In this document: piece after piece, positions 7,061 through 14,959 of the stretch | How the letters are laid out: every line of letters begins with the position of its first letter | Position numbering within the stretch: the first letter of the stretch is position 1 | Origin: Hyphomicrobiales bacterium | GTDB taxonomy: Bacteria > Pseudomonadota > Alphaproteobacteria > Rhizobiales > Devosiaceae | Assembly: GCA_027082895.1 (NCBI GenBank) | Contig: JALWTJ010000112.1 | Location: 1 to 27,641, forward strand | DNA: 27,641 nt | Direction of reading: 5' to 3' | Position numbers and translations under genes: made by a program | The notes under the pieces: model-generated | Told to the model about the DNA's origin: nothing | Database searches by the model: none | The model's input: the letters and a program-made list of their open reading frames with translations, nothing else

Positions 7061-7963
7061 TCAGCCCGTTTTCGTCATGGCGGAAACCGCCTCCCTTGCC
7101 ACGTCCATGAAGGTGCGGATGAGGCGGCTTTCGCCCCGTTCCGTCAGGCAAATCAGCGCCTCCTGCATCGGCTCGGACAGCCCCGCAATGTCAAGGGGTA
7201 CCAGGCGTCCATCATGGCCGAATTCCGCCCGCGACACGAAACCGATACCGGCCCCCGCCGCCACGATCTCGCGCACCGCCTCCCGACCCTCCGCCTCGAT
7301 GGCCGGGGTCAGCGCGATGCCGTTTCGTTTCGCATACCGTTCCATTATCTGTCGCGTTCGCGACCCCTTTTCCCGCATGACCAGGGGCAGTTTCTGCAGG
7401 TCGTCCGCCGTCAGTACCTGCCCCTTTTCCAGCCCGAATTTTCGGTCCGCACAAAGGCTTGCGGCTGCAAAGGCAATCACCGGCGTCGAACTGAGGGGCA
7501 GGCACTGGAAGCGGGCGGTGGCGGGAACCTCCCCCAGCACGCCGATTTCGGCGCGGTAATTGATCAGGGCATCGCGCACATCGTCACTGTTGCCTGCGCG
7601 CAGGGAAACGAAGATACCGGGAAACCGGGTCCGGAAGGTGCTGAGCACGTCCAGTACATGGAACGGGGAATCGGCGATGATGCGCAGCTTTCCCGCGCGC
7701 AATGCCCGACTTTCCGCCAGAAATTCGCGTGTCTGTTCCTCCGCTTCGAACAGGCGGCGCGTATGAGCCAGCAGCTTTTGGCCGAAAGGGGTCAGGCAGA
7801 CCTGTTTGTGGCTGCGGTCGAACAGCAGCACGTCATGTTCGGCCTCCAGCCGGGCCACCTGGTCGGAAAGGGCCGGTTGCGTCAGCCCCAGCGCGCGGGC
7901 CGCCTTCGAGAACCCGCCATGAATGGCCACATGGTGAAAGGCGCGCAACTGGACATAACGCAT
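7061..7963 (-). CDS. LysR-family regulator, probably of the phnWX operon
   Basis: 300 residues, the usual LysR length. N-terminal winged HTH: QLRAFHHVAIHGGFSKAARA, LGLTQPALSDQVARLE, LLFDRSHKQVCLTPFG. From about residue 90 it has the two-lobed effector domain (GKLRIIADSPFHVLDVLSTF; AEIGVLGEV; REIVAAGAGIGFVSRAEFG). It is divergent from phnW across 171 bases, and LysR proteins typically activate the facing operon in response to a pathway compound; LysR regulators of this kind are known beside 2-aminoethylphosphonate transaminase genes. Control by aminoethylphosphonate or phosphonoacetaldehyde is therefore likely but not shown by the sequence. The 3' end converges with the histidine kinase gene. 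Confidence 0.9.
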   Translation of the reverse strand: MRYVQLRAFHHVAIHGGFSKAARALGLTQPALSDQVARLEAEHDVLLFDRSHKQVCLTPFGQKLLAHTRRLFEAEEQTREFLAESRALRAGKLRIIADSPFHVLDVLSTFRTRFPGIFVSLRAGNSDDVRDALINYRAEIGVLGEVPATARFQCLPLSSTPVIAFAAASLCADRKFGLEKGQVLTADDLQKLPLVMREKGSRTRQIMERYAKRNGIALTPAIEAEGREAVREIVAAGAGIGFVSRAEFGHDGRLVPLDIAGLSEPMQEALICLTERGESRLIRTFMDVAREAVSAMTKTG

Positions 7964-7990
7964 GGGGCGTCTCCAACAAATAAGCAGTAT

Positions 7991-8030
7991 CTATGATAAT
8001 ATACAAATTAACGATTTTACAAATGAATTG
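7991..8030. promoter_or_regulatory. A+T-rich control region between the LysR gene and phnW
   Basis: A 40-bp A+T-rich island in otherwise GC-rich DNA. It contains ATACAAAT (8001-8008) and TTACAAAT (8017-8024), direct repeats spaced 16 bases, and AAAT-TAACG-ATTT, a small inverted repeat (8005-8018). On the minus strand TTGTAA and TATCAT/TATTAT could serve as the LysR gene promoter. Position and composition suit a LysR binding region; the exact site is not clear. Confidence 0.45.
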
Positions 8031-8134
8031 GCAGGTCGTACCAGTGCCAGGCAACAAGCCGGAGCCGTGCATCAGGCGGCCCACCCGCTGGCCGGGCACC
8101 TGCCCGGCAGTTTCAAACCCCCGGAGGAAGGCCC

Positions 8135-9313
8135 ATGGATTACACCATCGATATTCCCGAAATGGGCGAGCCGCGGCTTCTGACCCCCGGTCCCCTGACC
8201 ACAGCCACCGCCACCAAGCAGGCCATGCTGAAGGACTGGGGGTCATGGGACGGCGATTTTCGCCAGATGACGGCCCGCATGCGCAAGAACCTGCTCGCCC
8301 TGATCGGTGACCGGGAAGGGGCGTTTGACTGCGTGCCCATGCAGGGCAGTGGCACCTTTGTCGTCGAAGCCATGCTCGGCTCGCTCCTGCCCCGCACCAG
8401 CAAGACGCTGGTTCTGGCCAACGGTGCCTATGGACAACGCATCGCGCGCACCCTGACCTATCTTGGGCGGGACCATGTCACCATCGACAAGGGGGACTAT
8501 CTGCCCCCGCGCGCCGACGAGGTAAGCGCAGCCCTTGCAGCGGATTCCGCCATCACCCATGTGGTGGTGGTGCATTGCGAAACCAGTTCGGGCATTCTCA
8601 ACCCCATCGAAGAAATCGCGCAGGCCGTGCACGCGGCGGGCCGCAAACTTCTGATCGATTCCATGAGCGCCTTCGGGGCCATCGACCTTGATTGCAACGC
8701 CATTCCCTATGAAGCCATCGTCTCATCTGCCAACAAGTGCATCGAGGGCGTTCCCGGTTTCGGTTTCGTCATCGCCCGCAAGGCGGCCCTGGAAGCGGCG
8801 GCGGGCAATGCCCATTCCCTGTCCCTGGATCTGCATGATCAGTGGCAGGTGATGAACGAAACCGGCCAGTGGCGTTTCACCCCGCCGACCCATGTGGTGG
8901 CCGCCTTTCTTGCCGCCCTCGACCTGCACGAGAGGGAAGGGGGCGTTGCAGCCCGCGGCGCCCGTTATGCCGCCAATCGTGATGTGCTGGTGGCCGGCAT
9001 GCGCAGGCTGGGCTTTGAAACCCTGCTTGATGCACGCTGGCTGTCGCCCATCATCGTCACCTTTTTCAATCCGGCCGATACCCGTTTCGCGTTTCCCCGA
9101 TTCTATGACCTGATGAAGGACAAGGGCTTCATCATCTATCCGGGCAAGCTCACGGTGGTGGACAGTTTCCGTATCGGCTGCATCGGTAATCTGGATGCAG
9201 CACTGATGCAGCAGGTTGTCACGGCCGCCGCCGAAGCGCTCCGCAAAATGGGTGTGGACAGTGCCCGTCCCCCCGAAAAGGCATTGCGTGAACGGGCCAT
9301 CCTGGCCGCCTGA
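8135..9313 (+). CDS. phnW: 2-aminoethylphosphonate:pyruvate transaminase
   Basis: 392 residues, a class V PLP aminotransferase. It moves the amino group of 2-aminoethylphosphonate to pyruvate, giving phosphonoacetaldehyde and alanine in the cytoplasm. The N-terminal LLTPGPLTTATATKQAML and the segment DWGSWDGDF are diagnostic of PhnW; QGSGTFVVEAM forms part of the phosphate-binding site, D175 in LLIDSMSAFG contacts the PLP nitrogen, and K201 in SSANKCIEGVPGFGFV is the Schiff-base lysine. The end has the conserved YPGKLTVVDSFRIGCIG. GGAGGAAG lies just upstream of the ATG. phnX follows after 49 bases, forming the classical two-step phosphonatase pathway, and the LysR gene faces it. Confidence 0.95.
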   Translation: MDYTIDIPEMGEPRLLTPGPLTTATATKQAMLKDWGSWDGDFRQMTARMRKNLLALIGDREGAFDCVPMQGSGTFVVEAMLGSLLPRTSKTLVLANGAYGQRIARTLTYLGRDHVTIDKGDYLPPRADEVSAALAADSAITHVVVVHCETSSGILNPIEEIAQAVHAAGRKLLIDSMSAFGAIDLDCNAIPYEAIVSSANKCIEGVPGFGFVIARKAALEAAAGNAHSLSLDLHDQWQVMNETGQWRFTPPTHVVAAFLAALDLHEREGGVAARGARYAANRDVLVAGMRRLGFETLLDARWLSPIIVTFFNPADTRFAFPRFYDLMKDKGFIIYPGKLTVVDSFRIGCIGNLDAALMQQVVTAAAEALRKMGVDSARPPEKALRERAILAA

Positions 9314-9362
9314 CCCGCCCTGCGTGTCACTCTTTCCAACACACAACCAGAGGAATATTTCC

Positions 9363-10211
9363 ATGACCCAATTCAACGAATTCACCTGGCAGCGCAGCTA
9401 TCGGGGCGGCGTCAAGGCGCTGGTGCTGGACTGGAGCGGCACCCTTGCCGACGCCTATGTCATCGCCCCGGCGGTGGTGTTCGTCGAAGTGTTTGCCAAG
9501 CAGGGGGTGGAGATTTCCATGCTCGAGGCGCGCGGCCCCATGGGATTGCGCAAGGATCTGCATATCAAGAAGCTGACCGAGGATCCGGTAATTGCCGAGC
9601 GCTGGAAACAGGTCAAGGGTGCCTATCCGACCCAGAAGGACGTGGACGCCATGTTCGCGGATTTCGTGCCCGCCCAACTGGCTTGCCTGAAGAAATACAC
9701 CGCCCTTTTGCCCGGGGTGAAGGACGTGATGCTGCGCCTGCAGGCGCGTGGCATCAAGATCGGGGCTTCCACCGGCTTCATCCGCTCCATGGTGGATGTG
9801 CTGCTCAAGGACTGTATCGCGCAAGGCTTCACCCCCGATGCAACCGTTGCCGGTGACGAGGTGGTCCACGGCGCCCGTCCGGCCCCCCACATGGTCTATC
9901 GCAATCTGGACCTGATGGGTATTGATCCCATCCAGTCCGTAGTCAAGGTGGACGATACCGCATCGGGCGTCGGGGAAGCCCTGAACGCAGGCTGCTGGGG
10001 GGTGGGCGTGGTGCGCTACTCCAACTACATGAACATCAATTCCCTTGAAGAGGCCGAACAGCTCGACGATGCGGAAATTGCCCGGCGCATGGATCATACG
10101 CGGGACATTCTGCTCAAGACCGGCGCTCACTATGTGATCGACAGTCTGGCCGATATCGAACCGGTGATCGAGGATATCAACGCACGTCTGGCCCGCGGCG
10201 AACGGCCCTGA
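9363..10211 (+). CDS. phnX: Phosphonoacetaldehyde hydrolase (phosphonatase), variant active site
   Basis: 282 residues, HAD superfamily. It should cleave the C-P bond of phosphonoacetaldehyde to acetaldehyde and phosphate. The nucleophile is D23 in LVLDWSGTLAD, with Ser where Bacillus PhnX has Ala (DWAGT). The cap-domain segment GPMGLRKDLH (58-67) keeps Met60, the Schiff-base Lys64 and His67. Later HAD motifs are GASTGFIRSM and VVKVDDTASG (metal Asp 197/198). Compared from memory with Bacillus PhnX, the Cys22 position is Val33 and the Tyr128 position is Phe139, so it is a divergent member. The start at ATG 9363 follows GAGGAATATTTCC. Position just after phnW makes the phosphonatase role very likely despite these changes. 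Confidence 0.85.
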   Translation: MTQFNEFTWQRSYRGGVKALVLDWSGTLADAYVIAPAVVFVEVFAKQGVEISMLEARGPMGLRKDLHIKKLTEDPVIAERWKQVKGAYPTQKDVDAMFADFVPAQLACLKKYTALLPGVKDVMLRLQARGIKIGASTGFIRSMVDVLLKDCIAQGFTPDATVAGDEVVHGARPAPHMVYRNLDLMGIDPIQSVVKVDDTASGVGEALNAGCWGVGVVRYSNYMNINSLEEAEQLDDAEIARRMDHTRDILLKTGAHYVIDSLADIEPVIEDINARLARGERP

Positions 10212-10313
10212 CGGTTTCCTGCCTTTCCATGGCATCGGTTCCACCGGACCGTGGGGGGGAGAGGGAAAATGTTGGGGGCAGGCAGAACGTTTCTGCTGCA
10301 CCCGAAAAATTGC

Positions 10314-10349
10314 GGGGCGCGCCTGTAAAAGGCCGCCCCCATGATTTTT
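10314..10349 (+). terminator. Rho-independent terminator after phnX
   Basis: A G+C-rich stem formed by GGGGCGCGCCT (10314-10324) and AGGCCGCCCCC (10330-10340), about ten pairs with a bulge on each side and a GTAAA loop, then ATGATTTTTC with five Ts at 10345-10349. It lies about 100 bases past the phnX stop. Confidence 0.65.
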
Positions 10350-10381
10350 CACTCACCCCTTGATAATTCATATCATGCCGC

Positions 10382-10418
10382 CCTGCATCACGGTGCAGGT
10401 AATACCAGAGTCTCTGGT
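10382..10418 (-). terminator. Paired small hairpins after the Na/Pi cotransporter gene
   Basis: CCTGCA/TGCAGG (10382-10399, 6-base loop) and ACCAGA-GTC-TCTGGT (10404-10418) stand side by side 24 bases past the stop codon. No T tract follows on the minus strand, so they may be transcript 3'-end stabilisers rather than a true terminator. Confidence 0.3.
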
Positions 10419-10441
10419 GCTCCCCGTCCGGCGCGGCAATG

Positions 10442-12133
10442 TTATTGGGCGGCCTTCTCTTCCCGATTGTCCATCTCTTCCACCAGCCGGGTTTCCAGCA
10501 ACTGGCCATTCTTGTACAGGATCGGGTAGGCCACGGCTGCGATCTGGGAATTCAGATCCTTCAGGGCCCGCAGGGTTTCCAGATGAATGTCGCTGCTTTC
10601 AAAGCTCTCCTCCAGCCCCTCGCGCAGGCGTTTGAGATGCTTCTTGCGGCTCTTGTGTTCCTTGCTGGCCATGTTGGCCTTTTCTTCCATCAGCAGCCGC
10701 GCACTTTCCAGATCTTCGGACAACAGCACGTTGAACGCCAGGGTCATGTTGGCCATGACCCGCTCATGCAGCCCCAGAAGTTCCTGCCACCCAGCCTTGG
10801 AAAATTTCAGGTGCTTGCGCTTCTTTTCCGCAGCAAGCTGCATCAGTTTTTTTGAAATGATGTCCCCGGCCACTTCCAGGTTGATGGCATATTCGGTCAG
10901 TTCGCGGGCGTGGCGTGCCTCCGATTTTGTCATGCGTTCCCGCGGAATAGCGGCCACATAGCGCCGGATATCGCTCAGGGCTTCGTTGACCTCCTTGTCC
11001 AGATCCCGGATGAATTCCATCTGTTCGGTGTCCCCGCTCTGGTAAAGCTCCATCACCGGGCGCGCCATCATTTCCACGATTTCCCCCATCCGGAGAATTT
11101 CCCGCGTCAGGCTGGCGAGGGCCATTTGCGGATTGTTGATCACCCGATGGTCAAGGGCGCTCACCGGCTTCATCCGCTCCCCGTCTTTTTCCGCCACCGG
11201 GTCGGAAGGCAGAAGGGAAAAGACCGGCTTTTCCAGAAGGCTGACGAAAGGCAGGGCGGAAATCAGCAACAGGATGTTGAAGGCCAGGTGAACCGAAACC
11301 AGGGTCTGCCCGTCGCCGAACCCGCGGAACAGGCCCAGAACCGGCGTGTTGTTGACGATCAGCAGGGCGATGATGGCGCCGATTCCGCGCAGGATCAGGT
11401 TGCCCAGCGGCACCCGGCGTGCATCCACCGCCATTCCCCGGGACAGCCAGATGGGCAGGGTGGCACTGCCCAGATTGGCCCCCAGGATCAGCGAAACTCC
11501 GGCCCCCACCGGCAGCGCCCCCAGGGACACGAAGGTAACGAACATCAGGATCGCGGCCACGCTGGAATGCATGACGAAGGTCACCGCCGCCCCCACGAGG
11601 AAAGCGGTAACATAGTCCGAGCGCAGATATTCGGCGATGGCCGGCAGGAAGTCCCCGTCCCGGATCGGGCCCATGGCCTCCCCGATCAGGCGCAGCGCCA
11701 GCAGGATCAGGGCCACGCCCAGCAGGATACGCCCCACCTGCCGGAGCACGGGGCCCTCTACCTTCAGGAACAGATAGCCGCCCGCCGCCAGCAGCAGCGG
11801 GATCATCCAGGACAGCTTGAACGACAATATCTGGATGACCAGCGCCGAGCCCACATCGGCCCCCAGCACCACCGACAGCCCCCCGGTGAAGGAGAGCAGC
11901 CCGCTGCCGGCAAAACCGGACGCCAGAAGGGCCGCGGCCGTGGCGCTCTGCAGGATGATCGCCAGCAGCACTCCGGCAAAGGCCGTCTGCAACCGGTTTT
12001 CGCGCCGGGCGGTGATGATGCGGCGGAAGCTGGAGCCCATGGACCGCTCGATGCCCGTCTGCACCATGCGCACGGCAAACAGCAGCAGCATGGTGGCGCC
12101 GGCCAGATTGAGAATGAAAATGAGTGTCGTCAC
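10442..12133 (-). CDS. Na/phosphate cotransporter with PhoU-like C-terminal domain
   Basis: 563 residues. The N-terminal ~330 residues are the Na+/Pi cotransporter (NptA/YjbB type) membrane domain, built of two inverted repeats. Repeat one has the motif LQSATAAALLASGF (Q62-S63) followed by GADVGSALV; repeat two has VMHSSVAAILMF (H189-S190-S191), where QSSS is usual, followed by GANLGSATLPIW. Residues about 345-550 are a soluble helical PhoU-like domain (LTREILRMGEIVEMM, LTEYAINLEVAGDIISKKLM) that would sense phosphate status. Members import or, as reported for E. coli YjbB, export phosphate. It lies 25 bases after the DeoR gene in the same direction, so the two are probably cotranscribed, and both face the phosphonate monoester hydrolase. 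This fits handling of phosphate released from phosphonates; the direction of transport cannot be read from sequence. Confidence 0.9.
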   Translation of the reverse strand: MTTLIFILNLAGATMLLLFAVRMVQTGIERSMGSSFRRIITARRENRLQTAFAGVLLAIILQSATAAALLASGFAGSGLLSFTGGLSVVLGADVGSALVIQILSFKLSWMIPLLLAAGGYLFLKVEGPVLRQVGRILLGVALILLALRLIGEAMGPIRDGDFLPAIAEYLRSDYVTAFLVGAAVTFVMHSSVAAILMFVTFVSLGALPVGAGVSLILGANLGSATLPIWLSRGMAVDARRVPLGNLILRGIGAIIALLIVNNTPVLGLFRGFGDGQTLVSVHLAFNILLLISALPFVSLLEKPVFSLLPSDPVAEKDGERMKPVSALDHRVINNPQMALASLTREILRMGEIVEMMARPVMELYQSGDTEQMEFIRDLDKEVNEALSDIRRYVAAIPRERMTKSEARHARELTEYAINLEVAGDIISKKLMQLAAEKKRKHLKFSKAGWQELLGLHERVMANMTLAFNVLLSEDLESARLLMEEKANMASKEHKSRKKHLKRLREGLEESFESSDIHLETLRALKDLNSQIAAVAYPILYKNGQLLETRLVEEMDNREEKAAQ

Positions 12134-12158
12134 GATATCTCCTTGCGGGCCAACCGGC

Positions 12159-12980
12159 TCACTTCCCCTTTTTCTTTTTCTCTGCGGCCACCAGTACCTT
12201 CACCTTCCAGCGTTCCATGGCGCGCGCAAATTTCTCGGGCAGGGGCTTGTCGCAAACCAGATAGTCCACTTCGTTGGGGGCGCAGGACACCATGGGCGCC
12301 GACTGGTCCAGCTTGGAATGGTCCACCGCCATGATGGTGTGGCGCGCCTGACGCACATAGACCTGGGCCAGTTCGGCCTGGGACTGTTCGGACACCAGAA
12401 ATCCTTCCTCCGGGTCAATGGCCCGGGCGGAAAGGATGGCAAAATCGGCGCGGAACTTGGCCGCATATTTCTGTGTGGGGGTGCCGAAGGTGCCCCCGGT
12501 CTGCCCCTGCAGTTCACCGCCGGCCAGAAAGACCCTGTTCCCCCTCCGGGTCATCAGGGTCTGGGCAACGGTCATGGAATTGGTGACAATGGTCAGGTTG
12601 TGCGCATGGCGCAGCGCCTCGGCAACAAACACGCTGGTGGAACCCGTATCCATGAACAGCGTCGCCCCGTCGTCAATCAGGGATGCGGTCCGTTCAGCAA
12701 TCGCGCGCTTGGCATCGGCCCTCTCCCCGATGCGTTTGTGCAAGGCGGTAAGGGCAAGATCACTGCCCAGATAGACCCCGCCATGGACCCGGGAAACCCG
12801 TCCCTCCCGGGACAGTTTTTTCACTGTCCGGCGGATTGTTTCTTCCGACACTTTCATGGTATCGGCAAGATGGCTTGTCCTGGCAGACCCCCCAAGACGC
12901 TGCAGGGTTTCCAGCAGTTCAAGCGCGCGGTGAGTCTTGCCGCCTTCTCGTCGTTTCTGTTCCTGTTCCACTTTGACCAT
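12159..12980 (-). CDS. DeoR/GlpR-family transcriptional repressor
   Basis: 273 residues. The N-terminal DeoR HTH (about 17-72) shows ARTSHLADTMKVSEETIRRTVKKL and the following basic VSRVHGGVYLG. The C-terminal DeoRC sensor domain has LIDDGATLFMDTGSTSVFVAEAL, IVTNSMTVAQTL, VFLAGGELQGQTGGTFG and MAVDHSKLDQSAP, which together bind a phosphorylated metabolite in characterised members. The tail is a short lysine cluster. No clear ribosome site precedes ATG 12980; the next in-frame Met would remove part of the HTH. It is divergent from the hydrolase gene and heads a probable two-gene operon with the Na/Pi cotransporter, so it likely controls both. The effector is unknown, perhaps a phosphate or phosphonate ester. 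Confidence 0.9.
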   Translation of the reverse strand: MVKVEQEQKRREGGKTHRALELLETLQRLGGSARTSHLADTMKVSEETIRRTVKKLSREGRVSRVHGGVYLGSDLALTALHKRIGERADAKRAIAERTASLIDDGATLFMDTGSTSVFVAEALRHAHNLTIVTNSMTVAQTLMTRRGNRVFLAGGELQGQTGGTFGTPTQKYAAKFRADFAILSARAIDPEEGFLVSEQSQAELAQVYVRQARHTIMAVDHSKLDQSAPMVSCAPNEVDYLVCDKPLPEKFARAMERWKVKVLVAAEKKKKGK

Positions 12981-13034
12981 GGGGCTGCATAAATCACGAA
13001 TGGATAAAAATCCACACTAAACGTGCGTTTTCAG

Positions 13035-13088
13035 GGAAAATTGATTAATTTTCCGGACGTTTTTGTGGGTTTTTGTGTGTTTCAGCAG
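13035..13088. promoter_or_regulatory. Palindrome and 10-bp tandem repeats upstream of the phosphonate monoester hydrolase
   Basis: GGAAAATT-GATT-AATTTTCC (13035-13054) is a perfect 8-bp inverted repeat. Directly after it come GTTTTTGTGG (13059-13068) and GTTTTTGTGT (13069-13078), followed by a weaker third unit starting GTTTC at 13079. Helically phased T-rich direct repeats are the usual form of DeoR/GlpR operators, and the facing gene is a DeoR repressor. Assignment of the site to that repressor is inferred. Confidence 0.55.
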
Positions 13089-13116
13089 GTGCGCCGCCTT
13101 TTTCCGGGAGAAAATC

Positions 13117-14682
13117 ATGTCCGAAACCCGCTCGCCCCGTTCCGGCAGGAAAGTCCTGTTCATCATCATTGACCAGTTGCGGGCCGATTGCATCCATGGC
13201 CGTCTGGCCGATCATGTGAATCTGCCCAACATTGCGGCCCTGCAATCTGAAGCCATGAGCTTTGATGCCCATTTCTCGGTAACCAACCCGTGCGGTCCTT
13301 CCCGGGCCAGCATTTTCACCGGCCTTTATGCCATGAATCATCGCTCCATACGCAACGGCACGCCCCTTGACGGCAACAGGACCAACGTTGCCCTGGAAGC
13401 GCGCAAGGCCGGATACGACCCGCTATTGTATGGCTATTCCGATACCACCATGGACCCGCGGTTCTTCCACCCCATGGACCCCCAGTTGCACAGCGAGGAG
13501 CGGGTCCTGCCGGGCCTGCGTGAAATGCTCGAAATGCGCTATCTGGAAAGCTACCCCTGGCGCGCCCATCTGGTGGCACGGGGCTATGATGTTCCCGACT
13601 ATTCCCGTTTCTACGAATCCGTCTCCCCCGACCCGGACCGACCGGCCCGTCCGGACGATCCGCCCTTTTACCGGGCCGAGGACAGCGATACCGCCTTTCT
13701 CGCCGACAAAGTGCTGGAGGATCTGGCGGTTCGCCGCCATCAGGACTGGTTTGCCCTTGTCACTTTCCTGCGCCCCCATCCTCCCTTCGTGGCCCCGGCG
13801 CCCTATAACAGGATGTATGACCCCGCCCGGCTGCCCCTTCCCATCGGCCTGCCCACCCGGCAGGAGGAAGCCGCCGTTCACCCCTTCATGAAGGCCGCCC
13901 TTGTGGCCCCGTCCATGGTTCAGACGGTCAAGGGCTGCGATGGGCAGATCGAAAACGGCAATGTTGAAGACATTCAGACCCTGCGTTCCATCTATCTGGG
14001 GCTGGCAACGGAGGTGGACCGGCATGTGGGCCGGATCATCGATTTCCTCAAGGACTCCGGACAATATGACGACACGCTGATTTTCCTGATGGCGGACCAC
14101 GGGGAAATGCTGGGCGATCATCATATGTGGGGAAAACAGAACCCTTACGAAGCCGCCTACCGGGTACCCCTGATCATCCGGCATCCCGACATGAAGGACG
14201 GGCACGGAACGCGGACGGACATGTTCACCGAGTCGGTGGATATCATGCCCACCATTCTGGAGTGCCTGGGCCGTCCGGTCCCTGCCGGGTGCGATGGCCG
14301 ATCGCTTCTGCCCCTGTTGCGGGGGGAACAGCCGGCAGACTGGCGTGACGCTGTGCATATGGAACTGGATTTTGGCGAACCGGATCAGGATACTCCGTGG
14401 CAACAGGCCACCGGCTGTTCACTGGACGAGGCCAATCTGGCCATCCTGCGTGAAAAACGCTTCAAGCTGGTCCATTTCAACGGAGGGCTGCCGCCCTTGC
14501 TGTTCGATCTGGAAACGGATCCGGACGAACTGCACGATCTGGCCGCAGATCCCGCCCATACCCCGCAGCTCTTGCGCCTGACGCGAAAACTGCTCAGCCT
14601 GCGCATGCACCACGCCGACCGGACTCTGGCCAATGTGCGCATAACTCCGCAGGGTGCCGTGAACTTTCACGATGGAACCTGA
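13117..14682 (+). CDS. pehA: Phosphonate monoester hydrolase / phosphodiesterase (sulfatase fold)
   Basis: 521 residues, alkaline phosphatase/sulfatase superfamily. It closely matches Rhizobium and Burkholderia phosphonate monoester hydrolases: IIIDQLRADC with D19, the modified cysteine C59 in NPCGPSRASIFTGLYAMNHR (C-x-P-x-R), N80, Y107 in GYSDT, H221 in FLRPHPPFVA, the metal pair D327-H328 in MADHGEMLGDHHMWGK and K340. C59 must be converted to formylglycine by a maturase not in this window. It hydrolyses phosphonate monoesters and, promiscuously, phosphodiesters. No signal peptide is present (start at ATG 13117, with GGGAG upstream), so it acts in the cytoplasm on imported substrate. It faces the DeoR-Na/Pi operon and converges on an ABC importer operon. 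Family confidence is high; the natural substrate is not known. Confidence 0.88.
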   Translation: MSETRSPRSGRKVLFIIIDQLRADCIHGRLADHVNLPNIAALQSEAMSFDAHFSVTNPCGPSRASIFTGLYAMNHRSIRNGTPLDGNRTNVALEARKAGYDPLLYGYSDTTMDPRFFHPMDPQLHSEERVLPGLREMLEMRYLESYPWRAHLVARGYDVPDYSRFYESVSPDPDRPARPDDPPFYRAEDSDTAFLADKVLEDLAVRRHQDWFALVTFLRPHPPFVAPAPYNRMYDPARLPLPIGLPTRQEEAAVHPFMKAALVAPSMVQTVKGCDGQIENGNVEDIQTLRSIYLGLATEVDRHVGRIIDFLKDSGQYDDTLIFLMADHGEMLGDHHMWGKQNPYEAAYRVPLIIRHPDMKDGHGTRTDMFTESVDIMPTILECLGRPVPAGCDGRSLLPLLRGEQPADWRDAVHMELDFGEPDQDTPWQQATGCSLDEANLAILREKRFKLVHFNGGLPPLLFDLETDPDELHDLAADPAHTPQLLRLTRKLLSLRMHHADRTLANVRITPQGAVNFHDGT

Positions 14683-14959
14683 CACATGCTGTCAGACGGG
14701 CCCGGTTAGGGGGCACCTCTGATGGGAAAGGCAGGCGGGGTAGTGCGGAGGCGAATGGCAGACAGGCATGCACAACCGGAAAGGCGTGGGAGAAGAGAGA
14801 GGAACGCGCGCGCCGGGGCGATAGGACGGCATGCCCGCCGAATTTCCAGCCCGGCAGGCCGCCGCCCCGTTCATGGCTGACATTGCCATGCGGCCCCAAA
14901 TGCTCGTGGTCGCCCCTTTGACCTGAGCGGAAAGGTGTACGCGTCCGGCTGAACAGGCC
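14683..14959. other. Intergenic region between convergent hydrolase and ABC ATPase genes
   Basis: About 277 bases. A small hairpin CTGACA-CATGC-TGTCAG (14679-14695) overlaps the hydrolase stop codon. The rest has no convincing gene: the best short frame (from ATG 14720, about 50 codons, very Arg-rich) lacks codon bias and a family resemblance. No clear T-tract terminator is visible for either gene. Confidence 0.5.

Noticed and set aside
10910..12334. 474-codon plus-strand frame opposite the Na/Pi cotransporter
   Set aside because: Its Gln/His/Gly-rich composition is that of antisense high-GC coding DNA, and the minus strand encodes a complete recognisable protein.
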